64,000 bases of DNA from Segatella hominis (lineage in GTDB: Bacteria > Bacteroidota > Bacteroidia > Bacteroidales > Bacteroidaceae), in assembly GCF_019249725.2 (NCBI RefSeq), contig NZ_CP137559.1, positions 415,501-479,500 of the forward strand. The letters are read 5' to 3'. Positions within the stretch are counted from its first letter, which is position 1. Each line of letters starts with the position of its first letter. Position numbers and translations under genes: made by a program. Of this stretch, positions 55,209 to 63,762 are shown piece after piece. The notes beneath the pieces are model-generated. The model was not told the DNA's origin. It saw only the letters and a program-made list of their open reading frames with translations, and did not search any database.

Positions 55209-55330
55209 CCTAAGTGAAAAGATGGTGAACTCTGATGAAGCCTAAGTGAAAAGTTGGTGAACTCGAAAGGGAACTAAAGTGAAAAGTTGGTGAACTTGAA
55301 AGTGAGCCTAAGTGAAAAACTGGTGAAAAT
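55209..55330. repeat. Four degenerate 32-34 bp tandem repeats between PL11 and CE12
   Basis: Units starting at 55209, 55241, 55273 and 55307, each with CCTAAGTGAAAAGTTGGTGA or a close variant. They fill the 163-bp spacer within the operon. No promoter or terminator seen; role unknown. Confidence 0.75.
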
Positions 55331-55354
55331 AGAAAATAAAAATATAAATAAATA

Positions 55355-56971
55355 ATGAAAAAAATATTGTTTGCAATGTCGCTGATGGCGGCAACAACTG
55401 CTTCTTTTGCCCAGGTGGCAAAACCGATGGAAGATGTTAACCATGTGATTGATAATACGGTGGACAGTCTCAACAAGGCGATGACCGCCCGAATCCAACC
55501 GGGAACCAGCAGAAAGGGCAATAATCCTGTGCTCTTCCTGATAGGCAACTCTACCATGCGCAACGGTACGCTCGGCAATGGTAACAACGGTCAGTGGGGC
55601 TGGGGCTACTACGAACATGAGTTCTTTGACGAGAATAAGATTACGGTAGAAAATCAGGCACTCGGAGGCATGAGCAGCCGTACTTTCTACAACCGTCTCT
55701 GGCCGGATGTGCGCAAGGGAATCAAGGCTGGCGACTGGGTGATCATCTCCATCGGCCATAATGATAACGGTCCTTACGATAGCGGTCGTGCGCGTGCCAG
55801 CATCCCTGGAATCGGCAAGGATTCGCTCAATGTCACCATCAAGGAGACGGGCGTGAAGGAGACTGTCTATACCTACGGCGAGTATATGCGCAAGTATATC
55901 AACGACTGCAAGGCGCTCGGGGCTCATCCTATCCTGATGTCGCTTACTCCTCGTGATGCCTATGATGAGAATGATAAGATTGTACGCGTGAATAAGACTT
56001 TCGGTCTCTGGGCGAAGCAGGTGGCAGAGCAGGAGGGCGTTCCTTTCGTAGATCTGAATGAGATTTCGGCTGCCAAACTCGACAGTTACGGTCATTGGAA
56101 GGAAAAGTATCACTTCTTCAAGGACCATATCCACACCTCCCGTTTCGGTGCGATGATGAATGCCCGTTCGGCTGCTGAGGGATTGGCAGAGAGTAAGGAC
56201 CCAAGTCTGGCTCCGTTGCAGGCGATGATGATCAATGTGGCTCTGCCGGTGGAGAATTTTCAGCGAGAGAAGGGCAAACCGGTGGTTTTCTTTACTGGCG
56301 ACAGTACCGTAAAGAATGCTGACAAGGAAGAGGATGGTATGTGGGGCTGGGGCTCTCAGGCTTATACCATTTTCAATCCTAAGAAGATTACTTGTGTGAA
56401 TGCTGCCAAGGCGGGTCGCAGCAGCCGTTCCTACCTCAATGAGGGCAGATGGGAGAAGGTATATAACAGTCTGCAGCCGGGCGACTACGTGCTCATTGAG
56501 TTCGGTCATAACGACATCTGTTCCTTGACCGATAAGAAGATGCGCGGTTCCATCCCTTGTGCTAAGGATACCTGCAATGTCTATCAGATGCAGGAGAGCA
56601 AGCAGTTTGAGGTAGTTTATTCTTTCGGCTGGTATCTGAAGAAGTTCATTCAGGACGTTTACGAGAAGGGCGCTCATCCTATTTTGGTTTCCCTGACTCC
56701 TCGCAATGAGTGGCCACATGGCAAGATGGAGCGTCGCAACGATACCTATGGCAAGTGGTACAGAGAGGTGGTGGCTGAGACCGAAGTTCCTTTCCTCGAC
56801 CTCCACAATATCGCTGCCGATTCTTATGATAAGATAGGTAAGGAGAAAGTGAAAGAATATTACAAGAAAGATCATACGCACACCTCTCTCAAGGGTGCTC
56901 GTCATAATGCAAAGTGTGTGGCGAAAGGATTGAAAAAGATGAAGAGTCCTTTGGCTAAATATTTGAAATAA
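55355..56971 (+). CDS. Secreted double-domain CE12 rhamnogalacturonan acetylesterase
   Basis: Removes acetyl groups from rhamnogalacturonan so that lyases can act. 538 residues: signal peptide (MSLMAATTASFAQ) and two SGNH/GDSL esterase domains in tandem. Domain 1 (about 45-285): FLIGNSTMRNG (nucleophile Ser), ENQALGGMSSRTF, ISIGHNDNGP, KDHIHTSRFGAM (Asp-His). Domain 2 (about 300-535): FFTGDSTVKNA, NAAKAGRSSRSYL, IEFGHNDICS, KDHTHTSLKGARHN. Both have complete catalytic residues. Domain 1 has GNST in place of GDST. In operon between PL11 and GH2; GH2 follows after 9 bp. Confidence 0.92.
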   Translation: MKKILFAMSLMAATTASFAQVAKPMEDVNHVIDNTVDSLNKAMTARIQPGTSRKGNNPVLFLIGNSTMRNGTLGNGNNGQWGWGYYEHEFFDENKITVENQALGGMSSRTFYNRLWPDVRKGIKAGDWVIISIGHNDNGPYDSGRARASIPGIGKDSLNVTIKETGVKETVYTYGEYMRKYINDCKALGAHPILMSLTPRDAYDENDKIVRVNKTFGLWAKQVAEQEGVPFVDLNEISAAKLDSYGHWKEKYHFFKDHIHTSRFGAMMNARSAAEGLAESKDPSLAPLQAMMINVALPVENFQREKGKPVVFFTGDSTVKNADKEEDGMWGWGSQAYTIFNPKKITCVNAAKAGRSSRSYLNEGRWEKVYNSLQPGDYVLIEFGHNDICSLTDKKMRGSIPCAKDTCNVYQMQESKQFEVVYSFGWYLKKFIQDVYEKGAHPILVSLTPRNEWPHGKMERRNDTYGKWYREVVAETEVPFLDLHNIAADSYDKIGKEKVKEYYKKDHTHTSLKGARHNAKCVAKGLKKMKSPLAKYLK

Positions 56972-56980
56972 TAATTTTGA

Positions 56981-59551
56981 ATGAAATATATGACAACAAA
57001 ATATTTTTTCTACTCTGGCCTGCTGATGTTGGTTTCAGCTGCTGGTAATGCTTCTGCTGGCACTGCTTCTGCATTTACTGGCACTGCTTCTGCATCAGTC
57101 CGAGATACGATTTCTCTCGACAGAGGTTGGCAGTTCCATCGTGGGGATGTTTCCGACGTGAATATGTTGAAGAATTTGCAGGCTAACGATGAGGTGGTCA
57201 ACCTTCCTCACGATTTCCTGATCGGACAGGACTGGGTGGCTCCTGATGCCAGCGAACGTCCTGATAATAGTGATGCTGGTAGCAATGTTCGCAGCCGTTT
57301 GAGTCCACGTGGCTTCAAGGAAATGGGTATCGGCTGGTATCGCTATGAACTGACTCCGAAGGCTGAGTGGAAGGGCAAGCGCATTCTCCTCGATTTCCAG
57401 GGCATCATGCTCGTGGGCGATGTTTACCTCAATGGTAAGCGGATAGGTGGTACTGACTATGGTTACCTCGGCTTTGATGTAGATGTGAGCAAGTTGCTCA
57501 AGTTTGGCGAAGTCAATGAGATTGCAGTGAAGGCAGATACCCGCAATCCGAACAACTCCCGCTGGTTTACCGGTGCAGGTCTTTATCGGGATGTCAATCT
57601 TATCGTCACCGACAAGGATTTGTATTTCCCTCGCCATCCACTCTTCATCCGTACCGTCAACAATCAGGAAGTAAAGATTCGTGCAAACATCTTCAACCAG
57701 CAGAAAAAGGTGAAGGCTCCTGGAACTTTTATTCCTGTAGAAGTCAGAATCTTGGATGCTGACGGCCATGTTGTGGCGCAGCAGAAAACGGATGTGGATT
57801 TCAATGCCAAGTGGCGTGACAGAGAGTATGAACTGCCGGCTATCAAGATAGAGAATGCCAAACTCTGGTCGTGCGATACACCTTATTTATATACTGCCGA
57901 GGTTACGCTTTACGATAACGAGGGAAAGGTGGCTGACCAGATACGAGAACCCTTTGGTGTGAGAACCATCGAGATGAATCCGCAGCATGGTCTGCTCGTT
58001 AATGGCAAGAAGGTGCTCCTGCAGGGTTTTGCCAATCATCATACGCTCGGTGCGTTAGGTGCAGCAGCCTATCCACGTGCCATTGAGAAGCGACTCAAGA
58101 TGATGAAAGAGTTCGGATTCAATCATGTGAGAACTTCCCATAATCCCTATAGCGAAGACTTTCTTAGACTTTGCGACAGATTGGGTATTCTCGTAGTGGA
58201 TGAACTCTATGATAAGTGGTTGGCGCAGTATGCCGGTGGCAGAGTAGATTGGGAGAGTCTCTGGCAGAAGGATATTCCTGAATGGGTGAAGCGAGATAGA
58301 AATCATCCGTCTGTGGTGCTCTGGAGTTTGGGTAATGAACTGCAGCAGTATTCCAATCTGCCTTTCAATGACTGGGGTGTGACGGCTTATGAACTGCAGA
58401 AGCAACTGCTCCATCGCTACGACGACACCCGTCTCACTACCGTGGCCATGCATCCGCGCTATCGCAATCTGGATACCGATTCCATTCCAGCTGATCTGGC
58501 TGTGGCAACCGAGGTGAATTCCTATAATTATAGGTATATGTACTTCCCTGGCGACATGAAGCGCTATCCGGAAAAGACGTTCTATCAGAGTGAGGCGAGC
58601 ACGGCTGCGATGGGTCCTAACTTCTATGAGATGGACCGCGATAAGGTGCTCGGGTTGGCTTACTGGGGTGCCATCGACTATCTGGGCGAGAGTATGGGAT
58701 GGCCTGTTAAGGGCTGGAATCAGGGTGTTTTCGACCTGTCTCTGCAACCGAAACCGGATGCTTATTTCGTGAAAAGTATGTTCTCTGACGAGCCTACTGT
58801 GCATATCGGCATCATCGAGAAGGCTGGTGGCAATGTGCAGTGGAACGGCATCAATGTTTCGGCTGGTAAGCTTTCTGAGAACTGGAACCGGGAGGCAGGT
58901 GAGAAGGTTTCGCTCTATACCTATACCAATGGTGACGAGGTGGAGCTATTCCTGAACGGTAAGAGTTTAGGTGTGAAGAAGAACAGTGACGACCCTAAGT
59001 TGCGTGCCCGTATCAAGTGGGACGGCATCGCTTATGCGCCTGGCACTCTGCTGGCTGTGGCTCGGAAGAATGGCAAGGTTGTGGCTCGTCATCAGATAGA
59101 GACTACGGGCGAGGCTGTGGCGCTGAAGATGGTGCCTGATGCTGAAACCTGGCATGCTGACGGACAGGATCTGATGCACGTGAGAGTGTATGCCGTAGAT
59201 AAGAAAGGCAGGAGAGTGATGAACCTGAAGGATAAGAACGCCTTCAGCAAGTTGACTTTCACGGTGAAGGGCGACGCGGATATCGTGGCGGTGGATAACG
59301 GAAATATTAATTCGGATGAGTTGCACGTGGGCAAGAAGCAGTTGAACAAGACTGCCGAGCGTGCGCTCTATCAGGGTTCTGCGCTTGTAATCTTAAGAGC
59401 TGGAACTCAGCCGTCTAAGGTTGAATTGACAGTTGCTTGCGAGAATGCGGTGTCTGGCGTTCAGTCTGCTGCTTCTGGTCATCAGTCTGCTGCATCTGGC
59501 GTTCAGAAAAGCAATCTTAAAACAAAGAGAATCGTATTAGTCACAAAATAG
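56981..59551 (+). CDS. Secreted GH2 beta-galactosidase-like hydrolase
   Basis: Likely removes galactose (or a related sugar) from rhamnogalacturonan-I side chains. 856 residues: signal peptide (FYSGLLMLVSAAGNASA), a short repeated linker (AGTASAF, TGTASAS), GH2 sugar-binding domain (WQFHRGDVSD, GIGWYRYELTP, GDVYLNGKRIGG), TIM barrel with acid/base SLGNELQQ and nucleophile FYQSEAS, then C-terminal domains. The last 30 residues hold a second small repeat (SGVQSAA, SGHQSAA, SGVQ). Start 56981 or ATG 56990. Exact substrate is not set by sequence alone. Last gene of the PL11-CE12-GH2 operon. Confidence 0.9.
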   Translation: MKYMTTKYFFYSGLLMLVSAAGNASAGTASAFTGTASASVRDTISLDRGWQFHRGDVSDVNMLKNLQANDEVVNLPHDFLIGQDWVAPDASERPDNSDAGSNVRSRLSPRGFKEMGIGWYRYELTPKAEWKGKRILLDFQGIMLVGDVYLNGKRIGGTDYGYLGFDVDVSKLLKFGEVNEIAVKADTRNPNNSRWFTGAGLYRDVNLIVTDKDLYFPRHPLFIRTVNNQEVKIRANIFNQQKKVKAPGTFIPVEVRILDADGHVVAQQKTDVDFNAKWRDREYELPAIKIENAKLWSCDTPYLYTAEVTLYDNEGKVADQIREPFGVRTIEMNPQHGLLVNGKKVLLQGFANHHTLGALGAAAYPRAIEKRLKMMKEFGFNHVRTSHNPYSEDFLRLCDRLGILVVDELYDKWLAQYAGGRVDWESLWQKDIPEWVKRDRNHPSVVLWSLGNELQQYSNLPFNDWGVTAYELQKQLLHRYDDTRLTTVAMHPRYRNLDTDSIPADLAVATEVNSYNYRYMYFPGDMKRYPEKTFYQSEASTAAMGPNFYEMDRDKVLGLAYWGAIDYLGESMGWPVKGWNQGVFDLSLQPKPDAYFVKSMFSDEPTVHIGIIEKAGGNVQWNGINVSAGKLSENWNREAGEKVSLYTYTNGDEVELFLNGKSLGVKKNSDDPKLRARIKWDGIAYAPGTLLAVARKNGKVVARHQIETTGEAVALKMVPDAETWHADGQDLMHVRVYAVDKKGRRVMNLKDKNAFSKLTFTVKGDADIVAVDNGNINSDELHVGKKQLNKTAERALYQGSALVILRAGTQPSKVELTVACENAVSGVQSAASGHQSAASGVQKSNLKTKRIVLVTK

Positions 59552-60007
59552 TGTTTTGAAAAAGTTCCTTGAAATCTTTTATTAAAAGGTTTTTTGGAAC
59601 TTTTTTAATGGTTCCTGTTTTTTTTATGGTTCTTGATTTTTAATGGTTCCTGATTTTTTAATGGGGTTCCTGAACTTTTTAATGTGGTTCCTGAACTTTT
59701 TCAAAGTGGGGACTATAACTTTCAAGGGGTTCTTGAATATCTTTCTTTAGCCTTTATTCGCTTGTTTATGCACAAAAAAAACTGAATAAACTGAAATTGA
59801 CATCGCTTAGAGTAGTAAAAAACTGTTTTTTATATCTAATTTTGTCCCGATAGGGTATAAAATTGGTTAAAAAATATAGGCTACTCCCGATAGGGTATAA
59901 TTTTAAGAGCACAGTATTAGGATACTCCCGATAGGGTATAAAATGGTTATAAATGTGGGCATTTATCATGATTTTCGTGATTTGTGCCCATTTTTTATTG
60001 ATAGTTA
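59552..60007. repeat. GH2-GH127 spacer: terminator and two repeat sets
   Basis: A terminator-like hairpin (GAAAAAGTTCC at 59558-59568 with GGAACTTTTTT at 59596-59606, and an inner stem CTTTT-ATT-AAAAG) follows GH2. Then come five loose copies of AATGGTTCCTGATTTTTT (about 59608-59702). Further on, TCCCGATAGGGTATAA occurs three times, starting at 59845, 59885 and 59926, 40 and 41 bp apart, 90-190 bp before the GH127 promoter. No gene is convincing in this stretch. Confidence 0.75.
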
Positions 60008-60039
60008 TTTGCTTTGTATTGAAAGTTTTATTATTTTTG
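60008..60039 (+). promoter_or_regulatory. GH127 promoter
   Basis: TTTG at 60008-60011 and TATTTTTG at 60032-60039 with a 20-base spacer, a full Bacteroidota promoter. It lacks the CAAA direct repeat of the rha/PUL promoters, so its control differs. The leader to the start codon is about 220-260 bases and contains a GGGCTGAAGGCCC palindrome near 60139. Confidence 0.75.
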
Positions 60040-60301
60040 CATCCGAAAACGATTTGTGTCAAACTTACACCTTTTTGAGGGAGTTAGTTTTTCAATCGTA
60101 TATATATCACAGAAGTTTCGCATGTGGTTTAAGTACGGGCTGAAGGCCCAAAAGCTCCTACCCAGGGCAAGGGGCTTCTGTCCTTTACCTTTCCGCTATG
60201 CGCCGGTGACCGTTGGTTCTAGGCGTGTGGAGCTTACAAACGAAACTTGAGTATATCAGAATAATTAAATGCAACAATATAACTATAAAATACCTAATAA
60301 A

Positions 60302-62476
60302 ATGATGAAAAAAAGAATTTTTTCTGCAGTCTTACTCTCTGCCGCAATGTTTGCTCCTGCTGCGTTGCAGGCTTCGGCTATGGCTGCCACGGCTTCTTCA
60401 GCCAAGTCTGCTGGTGCTTCTACCAAGGCTTCTTCAGCGAAGTCTAAGAGTTCAGCATCCCAGAAATCCAAAGTTCTGGACAATGGTTATCCTTTTGTTC
60501 AGGTACCCTTTACCAGTGTGAAAATCGCTCAGAATACCTTTTGGGGTGCGCGTCTGAAGGCTGCCCGAGAGGTGACTGTGCCGTTGGCTTTCAGCAAGTG
60601 TGAGAGCGAGCACCGCTACAAGAATTTTGAGATGGCTGCCTATACCTTGCAGCATCCCGGACATGCCGGTCTCGATACCAAGGAGTGGGACGTGAGCAAG
60701 TTTATGGGCTTCTCTTTTGATGATACCGATGTCTATAAGACCATCGAGGGAGCCAGCTATATCCTGCAGACCTATCCCGACAAGAAGATGAAGGCCTATA
60801 TCGACAGTGTGCTCAATGTGGTGGGCGCTGCGCAGGAGCCTGACGGATATCTCTATACCGCTCGTACCATCAATCCGAAACATCCTCACGGCTGGTCGGG
60901 CGCTACCCGCTGGAGCAAGGTGGAAGTGCTGAGCCATGAGCTTTATAATCTCGGTCACATGGTGGATGCAGCCTGCGCCCATTATCAGGCTACGGGCAGC
61001 AGAAAATTCCTCGATATTGCCAAGCGATATGCCGACTGTGTGATCAGGGAAGTGGGTCCTCAAGCCGGTCAGCACAGGGTTGTGCCGGGTCATCAGATAG
61101 CCGAAATGGCACTTGCCCGCCTCTACACCCTTACGGGCGAAAAGAAGTATCTCGACGAGGCTAAATACTTCCTCGATGCCCGCGGTACTACCTCTATCCA
61201 CGATGCCTATAGCCAGAGCGATAAGCCTATCCTGAAGCAGAACGAGGCTTGGGGACATGCCGTGCGTGCCGGATATATGTATGCCGGAATCGCTGATGTG
61301 GCTGCCCTGACGCGTGATTCGGATTATATCAAGACCATCGACCGCATCTGGAACAATATCGTTTCCAAGAAGTATTATCTCACGGGCGGTGTGGGTGCCC
61401 GTCATGCCGGAGAGGCTTTCGGAGCCGACTATGAGTTGCCTAACATGACTGCCTACAACGAGACTTGCGCTGCCATTGCCCAGGTGTATCTCAATGAGCG
61501 CATGTTCCTCCTGCATGGCGAGAGCAAGTATATCGACTGTCTGGAGCGCACACTTTATAATGGTGTGATTTCGGGCATGAGCATGGACGGAGGCCGCTTC
61601 TTCTATCCGAACCCATTGTCGAGCGATGGCAAATACAAGTTTAATGCCGACGGTACCACCACCCGCCAACCTTGGTTTGGCTGTGCCTGCTGCCCGAGCA
61701 ATCTGAGCCGTTTCATCCCTTCATTGCCGGGTTATCTCTATGGCGTGAAGGACAAGGATATCTATGTGAATCTCTTTGCCGGAAATACTTCTACCATCCA
61801 GGTGATGGGCAAGGAAGTGGTGCTGGAGGAGACTACTGAGTATCCTTGGAATGGCGATATCAAGATTGTGGTAAAGAAGAGTGGTGTGAAGGGTGCCAAT
61901 CTGCTGGTGCGCATTCCTGGATGGGTTCGCAATCAGGTGGTTCCGAGCGACCTTTATAAGTATAGTGATGCCGAGCAACCTGCTTATAGCGTGAGCGTGA
62001 ACGGCAAGGCTGTGGAGGCTGATCTGGCTGCCAACAAGGGTTATCTGCCTGTGAAGAATATCAGGAAGGGTGATGTGATCCGCATCCATTTTGATATGCC
62101 TGTACGCACGGTTGTGGCTAACGGAAAAGTGGCTGACGACAGAGGCAAGGTGGCAGTAGAGCGTGGTCCATTAGTGTATTGCGCAGAGGCAGTGGATAAT
62201 GATGGTGCTCCTGTTCTTCGCTGCGTTGTAGCCAAGAATCCAGCTTTTTCTGTGATAGATGGTTATAGCATTTCAAATACAGAGACTAAGGGTGCTCCTG
62301 CGTTCTCAGTGAAGGCTATCCAGACCGCTGCTCAGGTGCTCGATCAGGCTGCTGATGGCAAGGTTTCCGTGAAGAATCAGAAGCTCACTTTGATTCCTTA
62401 TTATGCTTGGAATCATAGAGGAGCCAATCAGATGAATGTCTGGTTCTATCAGGATTTGCAGGCTTTGGAGAAGTAG
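60302..62476 (+). CDS. Secreted GH127-type (DUF1680) beta-L-arabinofuranosidase
   Basis: Likely trims arabinose from rhamnogalacturonan-I side chains. About 724 residues. Signal peptide FSAVLLSAAMFAPAALQASA, then a Ser/Ala/Lys-rich linker (TASSAKSAGASTKASSAKSK), then an (alpha/alpha)6 barrel: GASYILQTYPDKK, GWSGATRWSKVEVLSHELYN, VPGHQIAEMALARLY, the glutamate motif MTAYNETCAAIA and the zinc/nucleophile cysteine cluster WFGCACCPSNLSRF, all GH127/GH146 landmarks. ATG 60269 would add 11 residues before the signal peptide; 60302 or 60305 fits better. Single gene with its own promoter. Confidence 0.88.
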   Translation: MMKKRIFSAVLLSAAMFAPAALQASAMAATASSAKSAGASTKASSAKSKSSASQKSKVLDNGYPFVQVPFTSVKIAQNTFWGARLKAAREVTVPLAFSKCESEHRYKNFEMAAYTLQHPGHAGLDTKEWDVSKFMGFSFDDTDVYKTIEGASYILQTYPDKKMKAYIDSVLNVVGAAQEPDGYLYTARTINPKHPHGWSGATRWSKVEVLSHELYNLGHMVDAACAHYQATGSRKFLDIAKRYADCVIREVGPQAGQHRVVPGHQIAEMALARLYTLTGEKKYLDEAKYFLDARGTTSIHDAYSQSDKPILKQNEAWGHAVRAGYMYAGIADVAALTRDSDYIKTIDRIWNNIVSKKYYLTGGVGARHAGEAFGADYELPNMTAYNETCAAIAQVYLNERMFLLHGESKYIDCLERTLYNGVISGMSMDGGRFFYPNPLSSDGKYKFNADGTTTRQPWFGCACCPSNLSRFIPSLPGYLYGVKDKDIYVNLFAGNTSTIQVMGKEVVLEETTEYPWNGDIKIVVKKSGVKGANLLVRIPGWVRNQVVPSDLYKYSDAEQPAYSVSVNGKAVEADLAANKGYLPVKNIRKGDVIRIHFDMPVRTVVANGKVADDRGKVAVERGPLVYCAEAVDNDGAPVLRCVVAKNPAFSVIDGYSISNTETKGAPAFSVKAIQTAAQVLDQAADGKVSVKNQKLTLIPYYAWNHRGANQMNVWFYQDLQALEK

Positions 62477-62870
62477 GTCTCATCGATTCATTTTTTATTC
62501 ATCGGATGACACGGAATTTATTCGGAGGTTTCCTGCTGCGGCGATTACTCACGGATTTTCGCGGATGCGACCTGTTCGGTCGATACAGATACCCCCTGAG
62601 AGTGGACAAAGCGATTCACCAGAGATCCCATAAAAATCTGTGAAAATCTGTGAAATCTGTGGGACAAAAAACTTCCACGAAGAAAAATCTGCGTCATCTG
62701 CGAAATCTGCGTGACAAACTAATAGCAGCTCCTTTGGGGCGCCAGCTATTGGCCAGCGGCCAAATATCTGCGAAAATCCGTGAGTAATCCGAAGAGCAAG
62801 AATGTTCCGATAACTCCGTGAAATCCGATGAAGAAAAATCGATGAAGAAAAATTTTGATGAAATAAAAAA
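62477..62870. repeat. Structured element bounded by 25-bp inverted repeats
   Basis: CGATTACTCACGGATTTTCG (62542-62566 in full) is matched in reverse by CGAAAATCCGTGAGTAATCC (62766-62791 in full), bounding 250 bp. Inside are AAAATCTGTGAAAATCTGTG and AAATCTGCGTCATCTGCG direct repeats (about 62634-62715), an AATAGC..GCTATT pair (62721-62750) and the hairpin TTGGCC-AGC-GGCCAA. No gene is present. The form is that of a non-autonomous mobile element or a structured repeat; no target-site duplication could be confirmed. Confidence 0.55.
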
Positions 62871-62908
62871 AAAGAGGATGTGTCATGAATTTCTGACACA
62901 CCCTCTTT
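62871..62908. terminator. Bidirectional terminator
   Basis: AAAGAGGATGTGTCA (62871-62885) pairs, with one mismatch, with TGACACACCCTCTTT (62894-62908). T-rich on the + side and A-rich (T on the minus strand) on the other, so it can end both the GH127 transcript and the HU-smalltalk transcript. Confidence 0.85.
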
Positions 62909-62967
62909 TGGTTTTCAGCCCTTTTCGGCTTTGTCTTTCAGCCTTTGTCGGCTGCACTCATTTGATT

Positions 62968-63063
62968 TTACAGACTGCACGAAGTAATACCCAAAGTGGT
63001 AGCCAATGCAGTGAGTACGCTGATCGCGATTTGCAGAATTGTTTTCCAAGTTTCTTTCTTCAT
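62968..63063 (-). CDS. Smalltalk-type small protein
   Basis: 31 residues: MKKETWKTILQIAISVLTAL followed by ATTLGITSCSL. It is a short amphipathic-to-hydrophobic helix ending in a cysteine, matching the small protein called smalltalk that is widespread in Bacteroides and Prevotella next to HU-like genes. Function unknown. It lies 78 bp after the HU gene on the same strand, and both genes are preceded by the same leader (GTTTTTAAAGGGTTAATAA read on the + strand, here 63072-63090). Confidence 0.85.
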   Translation of the reverse strand: MKKETWKTILQIAISVLTALATTLGITSCSL

Positions 63064-63141
63064 TTGTTTAGTTTTTAAAGGGTTAATAATGAATGAATTA
63101 GCAGTTTATGCTGCGATTTTGGTGAGAAGGAGAGGTAGGGA

Positions 63142-63762
63142 TTACTTCAAATCATAGGATCCGTCGTCACTTCCGCTTCCCTCAGTGTTGCCACCGGATG
63201 GGTTGCTTCCGCTTCCCTGAGAACCGCCCTGAGAACCGCTTCCCTCGGTTCCTGTGTTAGAACCTCCGCCTTGCGTTGAGCCGCCCTGATTTGGGTCTCC
63301 GCCCTGATTTGGGTCATCGCCATTAGTATTACCGGTATCTTCGGTGTTTTCGTAGGCGTTGTACTCCTCGATACGACACTTCTTGCGAAGTTCTGTGTTG
63401 CTCCAGGACTTGGTATTGCGCAGGATGAGGTGAACGCCCTCTACACTGGCAGCAGAAACCTTGTCCTTAGACTCCACACCCTTGGAAGTCATGCCGATGG
63501 AGAAGAGACCGAGGTCGGCGAAACGTACGCTCTTGCCGTCGAGGATGAGTTCCTGCAGGCAGTCGAGTGTGTCCATCAAAACTCCGTGGACAGTGCCTCG
63601 GGAGTAAGGAGAGTTGTGCTCGGATACGTGGGTCACGAAATCCTCAAAGCTCACTTCTCGGTCGGTTACGGTGGTGGCGTACCACATTTTCTTGTTTGCA
63701 TTTTCTCCACTCTGTGGAGTGCGAGTAATTTTACGATACTTCAATGTTCCTCGTTTTGCCAT
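63142..63762 (-). CDS. HU-family DNA-binding protein with Gly/Ser-rich tail
   Basis: 206 residues. The N-terminal 125 residues fit the Bacteroidota HU-like family (LKYRKITRTP, VSFEDFVTHVSEHNSPYSRG, VHGVLMDTLDCLQELILDGK, VRFADLGLFSIGM). The remaining 80 are low-complexity Gly, Ser, Asn, Gln and Thr (DPNQGGDPNQGG, GSGSQGGSQGSG), flexible and repetitive. Likely a nucleoid or mobile-element-associated DNA-binding protein. It has a strong promoter upstream and forms a transcript with the smalltalk gene. Confidence 0.88.
   Translation of the reverse strand: MAKRGTLKYRKITRTPQSGENANKKMWYATTVTDREVSFEDFVTHVSEHNSPYSRGTVHGVLMDTLDCLQELILDGKSVRFADLGLFSIGMTSKGVESKDKVSAASVEGVHLILRNTKSWSNTELRKKCRIEEYNAYENTEDTGNTNGDDPNQGGDPNQGGSTQGGGSNTGTEGSGSQGGSQGSGSNPSGGNTEGSGSDDGSYDLK

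Noticed and set aside
55274..56905. 543-codon open frame on the minus strand
   Set aside because: It lies opposite the CE12 gene, whose product has two complete SGNH domains. The antisense product is Leu/Ile/Arg/His-rich with no domain; it is a codon-bias shadow.
59845..59941. CRISPR-like spacing of three repeats
   Set aside because: Repeats are only 16 bp with gaps of about 24 bp, only three copies, and no cas genes are in the window.
60056..60250. 64-codon open frame before GH127
   Set aside because: It covers the GH127 leader and a GGGCTGAAGGCCC repeat; the ending is typical of repeats read as protein.
60452..61669. 405-codon open frame on the minus strand
   Set aside because: Antisense to GH127; Ile/His/Gly-rich shadow without motifs.
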